This document shows, piece by piece, positions 1-5,905 of a stretch of 6,085 nucleotides of DNA. Every line of letters starts with the position of its first letter. The stretch's first letter is position 1. The stretch spans positions 1 to 6,085 of the forward strand of contig JAUVNV010000158.1 of NCBI GenBank assembly GCA_030599515.1, in the 5' to 3' direction. The notes under the pieces are model-generated. The model was not told the DNA's origin. It ran no database searches and worked only from the letters and a program-made list of their open reading frames with translations. The translations under genes and the position numbers were made by a program. The DNA is from Acidimicrobiia bacterium (lineage in GTDB: Bacteria; Actinomycetota; Acidimicrobiia; Spongiisociales; UBA5794).

Positions 1-786
1 GCCGACCGGCGTGAGCCCGGATGGCACCCGGGACGGCCTGGTGTCCGGTCCGACCGCGAGCACCTCGAGATCCTGGAGGATCGTCTGTGTGAAGTCGATC
101 GACGTCGGAATGACCAGACCGGGCACGGTCGTCGTCGTGGTCGTGAAACCCTCCTCGGCGGGCGGCGGCTCGGCCGGTTCCTGCTGGTTCTCGGCGAGAA
201 GCGCAGCCAGTTCTGGGTACTGGTAGAGCGACACTGCGTTCGTGAGATCGACAGTGGCGGATGCGATGAGATTCACGCGATCTCCTGGTCGGATGAATCC
301 GCCGGCAGACTTGACATCCGACGGCTGGATCCCGATCGCGACCTTGCCGGACACGATCGACTCGGAGAGACTCGCCTCCTGGAACTCCGCGAGTTCAACC
401 CACTGCTCGGTGGTCATCAGTAGCCCGGCGCTGATCGGGCCGGCCGCGACACGGTTCGCGAGGATCGTATCGAGGTCGCTCGGGTTCTCGGGGCAGCCGA
501 ACTTGTTCGGATCTTCGCCCTCGTTCCCCTCTTTTGGTCCCGCGCAGAGGATCGTCGAGCCTTCGAACACGACCGACTCGCGAAGAGCGAGGCCCTCCTC
601 GATCACAGCACGGGCCTCTTCGCCGGGGGTCTTGGCAACAATCAGTTCGGTCGCCCGGTAGACCCGTACTTCGGAGATGTCAGCGCGAATGTCTTCTTCG
701 ACCGTTGACAGGTAACGCCACACGGCGAACGCTGAAACGGCAGCGAGAACGATTGCGATGACGAGAACGATCGTCCTACGTCCCAT
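1..786 (-). CDS. cpaB: CpaB/RcpC-family Flp pilus assembly protein, C-terminus beyond the window
   Basis: The 262 residues visible resemble CpaB/RcpC, a periplasmic or surface-facing component of Tad/Flp pilus assembly. Residues about 5–24 form one N-terminal membrane anchor (IVLVIAIVLAAVSAF core). An SAF-like region follows at about 40–135. The family-typical stretch ending in GGFIRPGDRVNLIA lies at 162–176, and TILQDLEVLAVG at 235–246. Two oddities are an insert in the SAF region with two cysteines (C81 and C98), and a Pro/Glu-rich linker ending in six threonines at about 203–222, probably a flexible exported segment. The ATG at 786 is chosen because GGGGAGGG at 796–803 sits 9 nt upstream and the membrane helix begins at once. 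It lies 122 bp downstream of rpsA on the same strand. Other tad genes would be expected beyond the left edge. I am confident of the family, less so of the pilus subtype. Confidence 0.82.
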   Translation of the reverse strand, partial: MGRRTIVLVIAIVLAAVSAFAVWRYLSTVEEDIRADISEVRVYRATELIVAKTPGEEARAVIEEGLALRESVVFEGSTILCAGPKEGNEGEDPNKFGCPENPSDLDTILANRVAAGPISAGLLMTTEQWVELAEFQEASLSESIVSGKVAIGIQPSDVKSAGGFIRPGDRVNLIASATVDLTNAVSLYQYPELAALLAENQQEPAEPPPAEEGFTTTTTTVPGLVIPTSIDFTQTILQDLEVLAVGPDTRPSRVPSGLTPVG

Positions 787-795
787 GTCAGCTGG

Positions 796-803
796 CCCTC
801 CCC
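796..803 (-). promoter_or_regulatory. Ribosome binding site of the cpaB-like gene
   Basis: GGGGAGGG on the minus strand, 9 nt before the ATG at 786. It is the strongest Shine–Dalgarno match in the window and fixes the start of the pilus gene. Confidence 0.65.
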
Positions 804-908
804 AACAATGGTGTCATTTTCTTGAGTGTCCGAGTCGAGGTCGTGATCCCCCTGGCGGCACCGGACAAGCCTGGCACAGGCGTGACTAGTGCGTCAAGGA
901 CTCTACGG

Positions 909-2495
909 TCAGCTACGACCAATTCCCCGTTCCTTGAGTTCCTGCAGGATCGCCTCGAGTGAGGCATCCGCGTTGAACGACGGCTGGGCTTCAGCTTCGT
1001 CTTCACGCTGGAACTCCCTTCTCCGGGGTTTGCTCGGCTTGCGCTCGCTCCACGTGGAGCGTTCCTCCCACTCGGGAAGAGCCTGCTTGATGGACAGGCT
1101 CACACGACGTCTGTCGGCATCGACCTCGGTCACCTTTACCCGAACTTGCTGACCGATCGACAATTCGAGCTCAGGACTCTCGACGTGGTGCATCGCGATC
1201 TCGGAGACGTGAACCAGGCCTTCGACGCCTTCACCGACGGAAACGAACGCTCCAAATGGGACCGTTTTCGTAACGGCACCTTCCAGTACGTCGCCGGTTT
1301 CACTGGCTTCGATGAACTGCTCCCATGGATCCTGCGTCGTCTGACGGATCGACAACGAGATGCGCTCACGGTCGTGGTCGACCTCGAGAACACGCACCGT
1401 CACCTTGTCGCCGACGTTGACGACCTCGCCGGGATGATTGACGTGCTGCCACGAGAGTTCCGAAACGTGAACGAGACCGTCCATGCCGCCGAGGTCCACG
1501 AATGCACCGAAGTTCACCACGGAGGACACGACTCCGTCGCGGACATCGCCCGTCTTCAGATCGACGAGGAACGCATGGCGCTGCTCGGCCTGCTCCTCTT
1601 CGAGATAGGCGCGACGCGACAGAACGACGTTGTTTCGATTCCGATCGAGCTCGATCACCTTGGCCTCGATCGCCTCGCCGATGAATGGCTGCAGATCGCG
1701 AACCCGGCGCAGATCCACCAGCGATGCTGGGAGGAATCCCCGCAAACCGATGTCGACGATGAGGCCGCCTTTGACGACCTCGATGACGGGGCCGGTCACG
1801 GTGCCGCCCTCGTTCATGACACGCTCGATACGACCCCAAGCCCGTTCATACTGGGCCCTCTTCTTGGAGAGCACGAGGCGGCCGTTGTCGTCCTCCTTCT
1901 GAAGAACGAGTGCTTCGATCTCTTCGCCGACGGTAACGATCTCGCCCGGGCTGGCGGCATTGCGGATCGACAACTCTTTGAGTGGGATCACGCCCTCGGA
2001 CTTGTAGCCGATGTCGACAAGGACTTCATCCTGGTCGATTCGAACCACCGATCCACCAACGATGTCGCCTTCCTTGAACTCGAACACGGTCTGCTCGATC
2101 GCCTTGGCGAAATCGTCTGCCGACAGATCGTCCGGAAGGTCGGCGATCTCCTTGGGAGCCGTGATCGCCGGACGCTCCCCGCGGGGCACCGGCGTGGGTT
2201 CGACGTCGGCATCCTCGGGCACCGACGGCGCGTCGGTCGTCGGCACCGGTTCCACGACGGGATCCAAGACCGTTTCCGTCTCCGTCACCGGTTCCACGAT
2301 GGCTTCCGCGACCGGTTCTGTCACCGTCTCGGGCTCCGCGATGGGCTCAGCGGCCGCATCGCCGGTGACGACGTCACCTGCTTGGGGCGCAGCCTCGGGG
2401 GTGATCTCGAGCGCCTCGGTTTCGACGGCTGCGTCCTCCGGAGCGTCCGCGTGCTCCTCGCCGGTGGTGGCGAGCTCGTTCTCGTTCGTGGTCAT
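909..2495 (-). CDS. rpsA: 30S ribosomal protein S1 with long acidic N-terminal extension
   Basis: S1 binds mRNA on the small ribosomal subunit and helps translation initiation. The 528-residue protein carries four S1 (OB-fold) domains at about 140–211, 227–296, 313–384 and 400–470. Domains 3 and 4 are the most canonical (VVNFGAFVDLGGMDGLVHVSEL and its counterpart beginning VPFGAFVSVGEGVEGLVHVSE). The first ~137 residues are low-complexity and acidic, rich in A, E, P, V and T, with EPV-type repeats at about 52–86. Mycobacterial S1 is about 480 residues with a much shorter leader, so this extension is unusually long. The C-terminus is a charged tail ending in a short helix-like segment (ASLEAILQELKERG). 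The ATG at 2495 is the only sensible start; AGGAG at 2509–2513 lies 13 nt upstream, a little far. It lies 108 bp downstream of polA, the order known in mycobacteria. Confidence 0.96.
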   Translation of the reverse strand: MTTNENELATTGEEHADAPEDAAVETEALEITPEAAPQAGDVVTGDAAAEPIAEPETVTEPVAEAIVEPVTETETVLDPVVEPVPTTDAPSVPEDADVEPTPVPRGERPAITAPKEIADLPDDLSADDFAKAIEQTVFEFKEGDIVGGSVVRIDQDEVLVDIGYKSEGVIPLKELSIRNAASPGEIVTVGEEIEALVLQKEDDNGRLVLSKKRAQYERAWGRIERVMNEGGTVTGPVIEVVKGGLIVDIGLRGFLPASLVDLRRVRDLQPFIGEAIEAKVIELDRNRNNVVLSRRAYLEEEQAEQRHAFLVDLKTGDVRDGVVSSVVNFGAFVDLGGMDGLVHVSELSWQHVNHPGEVVNVGDKVTVRVLEVDHDRERISLSIRQTTQDPWEQFIEASETGDVLEGAVTKTVPFGAFVSVGEGVEGLVHVSEIAMHHVESPELELSIGQQVRVKVTEVDADRRRVSLSIKQALPEWEERSTWSERKPSKPRRREFQREDEAEAQPSFNADASLEAILQELKERGIGRS

Positions 2496-2508
2496 GGAAG
2501 GGCTTCGA

Positions 2509-2513
2509 CTCCT
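2509..2513 (-). promoter_or_regulatory. Ribosome binding site of rpsA, long spacing
   Basis: AGGAG on the minus strand, 13 nt before the rpsA ATG. The spacing is longer than the usual 5–9 nt. No alternative in-frame start is seen between the motif and the ATG. Confidence 0.45.
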
Positions 2514-2569
2514 ATGTACGTGGGTTGCTTCGGTGCGCGCGTGATTGCTGCGGCCCGATGCCGAGTGGA

Positions 2570-2599
2570 ATGCTACTCCTCATTGCGACCAAGCTGCAA
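2570..2599 (-). promoter_or_regulatory. Possible rpsA promoter in the polA–rpsA gap
   Basis: On the minus strand, TTGCAG (2594–2599) and TAGCAT (2570–2575) are separated by 18 nt and resemble a housekeeping −35/−10 pair (3/6 and 4/6 matches). Transcription would start near 2563 and give a leader of about 67 nt. A separate rpsA promoter is reasonable because S1 is needed in far greater amounts than Pol I, but the match is modest and found by eye only. Confidence 0.3.
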
Positions 2600-2603
2600 G
2601 AGG

Positions 2604-5201
2604 TCAGTGTTTGCATTCCGCGAGCGTCCGCCCCGTGGCCATGTCCACTTTGAGCGGCACGCGAAGCTGAACCACGTTTTCCATCACGGTTCGCGTGACT
2701 TCGGCAACGGCGACGAGGTGTTCGTCGGGAACCTCGATGACGAGTTCGTCGTGGATCTGGAGCAGCATCTGGGCCTGATGGCGAACGAGCTTCGGGTCCA
2801 GCTCGATCATGGCCTTCTTGATCACATCCGCCGCGGAACCCTGAATCGGAGCGTTGAGCGCCATCCTCTCCCCCGCCTGGCGATCACGGAATCGGTCGCT
2901 GGTGAGCTCCGGCAGGTAGCGACGGCGCCCCAGGATGGTGGTCGTGTATCCGTCGATCCTCGCCCGTTCGACGAGTCCCTGGAGAAAGTCACGCACATCG
3001 GGGAACTGGGCGAAGTAGGTATCGATGTGATCTTGTGCCTCATCTCGCGAGATCCCGAGCCGTTGGGCGAGGCCATACGCCTCCATCCCGTACAGCAGTC
3101 CGAAGTTGATCATCTTCGCTCGCCGCCGCTGATCGTCTGTAACTTCCTCTGCTCGGAGTTCGTTGATGCGCGCCGCGGTTGCGGCGTGAATGTCGAGATC
3201 GCGCTCGAAGGCGTCGACGAGACCTCCATCGTTCGACAGGTGAGCCAGGATGCGAAGTTCGATCTGCGAGTAGTCGGCCACGAGGAACGTGTGGCCCTCG
3301 GCCGACACGAACGCTTCGCGGATCGCTCGCCCCTCCTCGGACCGCACCGGGATGTTCTGCAGATTCGGCTGCTCCTGTGAGAGGCGACCGGTGGCGGCAC
3401 CCATCTGGTTGAAGCGTCCCCGGATGCGCCCGTCGTCGCTCACCAAACGGAGGAGCGCTTCGACGTAGGTGCCGCGGAGCTTCTCCAGTTCGCGATAGGT
3501 GAGGAGATCCGCAACGATCTCGTGCTCGTCGCGCAACTTCTCCAGAACCGAGGCGTCGGTGGATGGAGCACCCTTCGGCGTCTTCTTCACAACGGGCAGG
3601 CCCAGGCGATCGAAGAGGACCTCTCGCAACTGAATGGTCGAGTTCACATTGAACGATCCTCCTGCCGCCCGATGGATCGCGTCCTCGAGATCGGTCAGTC
3701 TGCCCCGCAGCTGCTCTCCCATCGTGCGGAGGAACTCCGTGTCGACCCCGATCCCTGCAACCTCCATCCGGGCGAGGATCGGTATCAACGGCAGTTCGAC
3801 GTCTTCATAGAGGTCCAACCCGCCGCGTTCGGCGAGCTGCTCGGTGAGTGGCGTGACCAAGCGCTCAACAGCGATGGCTCGTCGGGCCGCCGCCTCGAGA
3901 TCGGCGCCGCCTTCGAAGTCGAATGCCCCCTGGCTCTCAGATTCGCCTCCGTCGGTGTCATCGACGGACACACCGAGTTCGCGATAGGCGAGATCGGCGA
4001 TGTTCGGGGGCCGCTGCGACGGGTTCGCGATCCAGGCGGCCAGTGCCGTGTCGAATGACACCGTTGGTGGCGTCGAGCCGAGTTCGATGAGAGCCCGGAC
4101 AAGCGCCTTGATGTCGTGGCCGGCGACCGACTCCGCAGCCTCGCAGAGCGCGTCGAGAGCCTCTGCGGGGACGAACGTCGCAGGTGTTCCGGCTGCCACG
4201 GCGCCGATCAGGTAGCCGTCATCCCACACCGGGTCGACAGCCACGATCCGGTCCCGGAACGCTGCCTCGATGGCATCCGGCTCGATCGTCGTGACGACAT
4301 CGGCTTCGATCATCTCGCCGGTTCCACCCTCCAGACCGCCGAGTTGACTCAGTCGATCCCAGAGCCCGCGGAAGGCGAGCGCATCGAACACGGGACGGAT
4401 ACGATCCGGATCGAGCGGCTCCATCGTGAAGCTCCCGATCTCCGTGTCGACCTCCACGTCTCGTACGAGATCCATCAGCCGCCGGTTCAACAGAACCTGG
4501 TCCCTCGCAGCCTCGAGATTTCCCCGCAGCTTCGGTGTCTGGTCGGAGACAGCATCAAGAACGCCCTCGACGGTTCCGTAGGCGGCGATCAACTTGGCGG
4601 CCGTCTTCTCGCCGACCCCAGGGACTCCGGGGAGATTGTCAGAAGGGTCTCCGCGAAGCGCCGCGTAGTCAACGTACTCGGTGGGCTTGACGCCGTACCG
4701 CTCCTCCAACCACGAGGCATCGGCCCTCACCGTGTCGGAGATTCCCCGGAGGGTGTACAGGACGGTGATACCCGGCTCTATCAACTGGAAGGCGTCCCGG
4801 TCGCCGGTCACTATCGACACGTCCCATCCTTCGGCCTTCGCACGGGTAGCCAGCGTTGCGATGACGTCGTCCGCCTCATACCCCGGAACTCGCAACTGTG
4901 TGATGCCCATCACGTCGAGGACTTCATCGATGAGCGGGAGCTGGCTCACGAAGAGTTCCGGCGCCTTCTCGCGCTGCGCTTTGTACGGCTCGTAGGCCTC
5001 GGTACGGAACGTCGGGCCGCGCACGTCCCAGGCAACGGCGATGGCGTCGGGGTGTTCATCGTCCATCAGCTTGATGAGCATCGACGTGAACCCGAAGACG
5101 GCGTTGGTCACTTGGCCGGATGCTGTGGCGAGGTCGCTCGGGAGTGCGTAGAACGCGCGGTAGGCGAGGCTATGGCCGTCGAGAAGAGCAAGCGTGGGCA
5201 T
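2604..5201 (-). CDS. polA: DNA polymerase I
   Basis: Family A polymerase for Okazaki-fragment maturation and repair synthesis, 865 residues. Residues 1–~290 are the 5'-nuclease domain: LLDGHSLAYRAF at 6–17, EADD at 109–112, TGDRD at 132–136, GDPSDNLPG at 184–192 and the helix-hairpin-helix GVPGVGEKTAAKL at 192–204. Residues ~300–450 are a shrunken 3'-exonuclease domain. By eye the DxE metal motif reads D323-P-V, the aspartate after the GHDIK segment (361–365) is absent, and only FDT (383–385) is kept, so proofreading is probably lost. Residues ~465–865 are the polymerase: motif A DYSQIELR at 643–650, O-helix R692/K696/F700/Y704, and motif C QIHDELV at 815–821, with catalytic D643 and D818. 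F700 is at the site where mycobacterial Pol I has Tyr. The ATG at 5201 is chosen because LLDGHS follows directly, as in the family. GGAG at 5215–5218 lies 13 nt upstream. Confidence 0.98.
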   Translation of the reverse strand: MPTLALLDGHSLAYRAFYALPSDLATASGQVTNAVFGFTSMLIKLMDDEHPDAIAVAWDVRGPTFRTEAYEPYKAQREKAPELFVSQLPLIDEVLDVMGITQLRVPGYEADDVIATLATRAKAEGWDVSIVTGDRDAFQLIEPGITVLYTLRGISDTVRADASWLEERYGVKPTEYVDYAALRGDPSDNLPGVPGVGEKTAAKLIAAYGTVEGVLDAVSDQTPKLRGNLEAARDQVLLNRRLMDLVRDVEVDTEIGSFTMEPLDPDRIRPVFDALAFRGLWDRLSQLGGLEGGTGEMIEADVVTTIEPDAIEAAFRDRIVAVDPVWDDGYLIGAVAAGTPATFVPAEALDALCEAAESVAGHDIKALVRALIELGSTPPTVSFDTALAAWIANPSQRPPNIADLAYRELGVSVDDTDGGESESQGAFDFEGGADLEAAARRAIAVERLVTPLTEQLAERGGLDLYEDVELPLIPILARMEVAGIGVDTEFLRTMGEQLRGRLTDLEDAIHRAAGGSFNVNSTIQLREVLFDRLGLPVVKKTPKGAPSTDASVLEKLRDEHEIVADLLTYRELEKLRGTYVEALLRLVSDDGRIRGRFNQMGAATGRLSQEQPNLQNIPVRSEEGRAIREAFVSAEGHTFLVADYSQIELRILAHLSNDGGLVDAFERDLDIHAATAARINELRAEEVTDDQRRRAKMINFGLLYGMEAYGLAQRLGISRDEAQDHIDTYFAQFPDVRDFLQGLVERARIDGYTTTILGRRRYLPELTSDRFRDRQAGERMALNAPIQGSAADVIKKAMIELDPKLVRHQAQMLLQIHDELVIEVPDEHLVAVAEVTRTVMENVVQLRVPLKVDMATGRTLAECKH

Positions 5202-5221
5202 GTTCCAGAGCGTACTCCGTG

Positions 5222-5236
5222 GCCGCCTCCGGCGGC
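5222..5236. repeat. GC-rich hairpin just upstream of polA
   Basis: A perfect inverted repeat: GCCGCC (5222–5227), loop TCC, GGCGGC (5231–5236). On the polA mRNA it would sit about 20 nt before the start codon. Read on the minus strand, the hairpin contains GGAGG at 5226–5230, partly in the loop and partly in the stem. It is followed on the plus strand by 6 nt and then a heptamer array, the same layout as at 5847–5897. No T-run follows on either strand, so it is not a classic terminator. Confidence 0.6.
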
Positions 5237-5242
5237 GTACTC

Positions 5243-5284
5243 GGTAGTCGGTATCCGGTATCCGGTATCCGGTAGTCGGTATTG
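5243..5284 (+). repeat. Heptamer tandem repeat array, six units (GGTAKYC family)
   Basis: Six contiguous 7-bp units read GGTAGTC, GGTATCC three times, GGTAGTC, GGTATTG. The period is not a multiple of three and the array lies between genes, so it is non-coding. It recalls the heptameric STRR repeats described in cyanobacteria, though the unit sequence is different. It lies in the leader region of polA. Confidence 0.85.
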
Positions 5285-5297
5285 GTCCGTATGTCCG

Positions 5298-5311
5298 GCT
5301 GCAAGCTGCAA
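5298..5311 (+). repeat. GCTGCAA heptamer duplication
   Basis: Two perfect adjacent copies of GCTGCAA, lying between the two larger heptamer arrays. A related CTGCAAG occurs at 2594–2600 in the polA–rpsA gap, possibly by chance. Confidence 0.55.
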
Positions 5312-5331
5312 GGTCCGGGCAAGGCGTGACT

Positions 5332-5366
5332 CTTGTAGCTTGAAGCTTGAGGCTTGAAGCTTGTGG
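5332..5366 (+). repeat. Heptamer tandem repeat array, five units (CTTGWRG family)
   Basis: Five contiguous units read CTTGTAG, CTTGAAG, CTTGAGG, CTTGAAG, CTTGTGG. The 7-bp period matches the GGTAKYC array but the unit is unrelated. It lies between the stop of the coiled-coil gene and the GCTGCAA pair. Confidence 0.8.
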
Positions 5367-5372
5367 TTGGCA

Positions 5373-5396
5373 GCTACTCCGCTACTCCGCTAGTCA
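5373..5396 (+). repeat. Imperfect 8-bp tandem repeat containing a gene end
   Basis: GCTACTCC (5373–5380) is repeated exactly at 5381–5388 and imperfectly as GCTAGTCA at 5389–5396. The last residues and the TAG stop of the minus-strand coiled-coil gene are encoded inside it. Confidence 0.6.
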
Positions 5397-5664
5397 GTCT
5401 TCTGATCAACCGGTCTCGTTTGCGTTCGAGTCTCTTGCGGTCGCGCTCGAGGTTCTCGATGTGTTGCGCCATACGGTCGACGTCGCCGGACGTTTCTTTT
5501 GCATCCGCCCGGTCCATCGGCTGGTCGTAGGTCGCGGCGTCGCGTTGTGCGTCATCGTCGAGGTGTTGGAGCATGATCAGCTCTTCGGCAGCGAGCTCCT
5601 CGTCGCGCACGAGACTCCGGATCTCGTCGTTCAGGCGGAAGACTCGTTCTTCTCGTCGTCCCAT
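5374..5664 (-). CDS. Small coiled-coil protein of unknown function
   Basis: I do not recognise this 96-residue protein. It has no signal peptide, membrane segment or cysteine. Residues ~8–35 form a first helix with hydrophobic positions L11, I15, L18, L24, L29, L32. Residues ~36–60 are polar and acidic. Residues ~62–90 form a strongly charged, basic helix with L72, L79 and L86 at exact heptad spacing. An antiparallel helical hairpin or an oligomeric coiled coil is likely. The ATG at 5664 is chosen because the longer reading from 5793 would overlap the tRNA on the other strand. No Shine–Dalgarno is evident; a TATCGT box ends 6 nt before the ATG, which would suit a leaderless mRNA. The 3' end lies in an 8-bp repeat. 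The gene lies 172 bp upstream of polA, probably in its own transcript given the repeats between. The stop-free length and helical pattern support a real gene, but not strongly. Confidence 0.68.
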   Translation of the reverse strand: MGRREERVFRLNDEIRSLVRDEELAAEELIMLQHLDDDAQRDAATYDQPMDRADAKETSGDVDRMAQHIENLERDRKRLERKRDRLIRRLTSGVAE

Positions 5665-5670
5665 CCTCGA

Positions 5671-5676
5671 ACGATA
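5671..5676 (-). promoter_or_regulatory. Possible −10 box for a leaderless coiled-coil gene
   Basis: TATCGT on the minus strand ends 6 nt before the ATG at 5664. Spacing of a TANNNT box about 6–7 nt from the start codon is the usual signature of leaderless transcripts in actinobacteria. No convincing −35 box is seen. Confidence 0.28.
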
Positions 5677-5741
5677 GGCACTGACCCGACATTGCCAGAT
5701 CTGGGGAGCAGCGTTCGCGATGTTTTCATCCCGCGGCTCGA

Positions 5742-5747
5742 TAGCAT
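5742..5747 (+). promoter_or_regulatory. Possible −10 box of the tRNA-Leu gene
   Basis: TAGCAT, the same hexamer proposed for rpsA, ends 10 nt before the first tRNA base and would give a leader of a few nucleotides. No good −35 box lies at the right distance; TTGCCA at 5692–5697 matches the −35 consensus well but is 44 nt away. Confidence 0.25.
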
Positions 5748-5757
5748 GGTGCGCAAC

Positions 5758-5840
5758 GCCGGGATGGCGGAATGGAAGACGCGGCGGACTCAAAATCCGC
5801 TGGGCGAAAGCCCGTGGGGGTTCGAGTCCCCCTCCCGGTA
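5758..5840 (+). tRNA. tRNA-Leu, anticodon CAA
   Basis: An 83-nt class II tRNA. The acceptor stem pairs 5758–5764 with 5833–5839, six Watson–Crick pairs plus a G1·U72 wobble. The D arm is 5767–5769/5780–5782. The anticodon stem is 5784–5788/5796–5800 with loop CTCAAAA, placing the anticodon CAA at 5791–5793, which reads UUG leucine codons. The long variable arm GGGC-GAAA-GCCC (5802–5813) is typical of leucine and serine tRNAs. The T arm is GGGGG/CCCCC around TTCGAGT (5816–5832). The discriminator base is A (5840), as leucyl-tRNA synthetase requires. CCA is not encoded (CTA follows), so it is added after transcription. The gene is divergent from the coiled-coil gene and convergent with trpA. 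Confidence 0.96.
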
Positions 5841-5846
5841 CTACTG

Positions 5847-5863
5847 ACCCGGCTTCGCCGGGT
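5847..5863. terminator. Hairpin between convergent tRNA-Leu and trpA, possible bidirectional terminator
   Basis: A perfect 7-bp inverted repeat: ACCCGGC (5847–5853), loop TTC, GCCGGGT (5857–5863). It starts 6 nt after the tRNA and lies 42 nt beyond the trpA stop, a natural place to end both transcripts. Neither side carries a T-run, so it is not a canonical intrinsic terminator. It may instead stall polymerase, act with Rho or protect 3' ends. It is also the head of a hairpin-plus-heptamer element like the one at 5222–5284. Confidence 0.5.
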
Positions 5864-5869
5864 GTCGCC

Positions 5870-5897
5870 GGTAGTCGGTCGTCGGTATTCGGTACTG
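5870..5897 (+). repeat. Heptamer tandem repeat array, four units (GGTAKYC family)
   Basis: Four contiguous 7-bp units read GGTAGTC, GGTCGTC, GGTATTC, GGTACTG. This is the same family, orientation and first unit as the array at 5243–5284, and it likewise begins exactly 6 nt after a GC hairpin. It lies between the tRNA and the trpA stop. Confidence 0.78.
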
Positions 5898-5905
5898 AAC
5901 GGCGT

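Noticed and set aside
242..661. A 139-codon plus-strand open frame within the cpaB-like gene
   Set aside because: Antisense to a convincing membrane-anchored CpaB homologue; no domain features.
869..881. Short hairpin GCCTG-GCA-CAGGC downstream of rpsA, as a terminator
   Set aside because: Only five base pairs and no real T-run on the minus strand; too weak to call.
1146..3380. A 744-codon open frame on the plus strand, across rpsA, the gap and part of polA
   Set aside because: It is antisense to two certain genes, has no recognisable domain, and its histidine-, aspartate- and arginine-rich composition is what reversed GC-rich codons give. Long stop-free antisense frames are common at high GC.
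4116..5357. A 413-codon open frame on the plus strand opposite the polA 5' half
   Set aside because: Antisense shadow of the polA nuclease domain; its end is translated from non-coding heptamer repeats.
5222..5396. CRISPR array or origin iterons
   Set aside because: Units are 7–8 bp, contiguous and without spacers. No DnaA-box cluster, replication initiator or cas gene is nearby.
5665..5793. A 43-residue N-terminal extension of the coiled-coil protein
   Set aside because: It would read through the tRNA-Leu gene on the opposite strand, and its sequence lacks the helical, charged pattern of the rest. The ATG at 5664 is preferred.
5758..5897. Integration (att) site of a mobile element at the tRNA 3' end
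   Set aside because: No direct copy of the tRNA 3' end and no integrase gene are seen in the window; the following DNA is a hairpin, heptamers and intact trpA.
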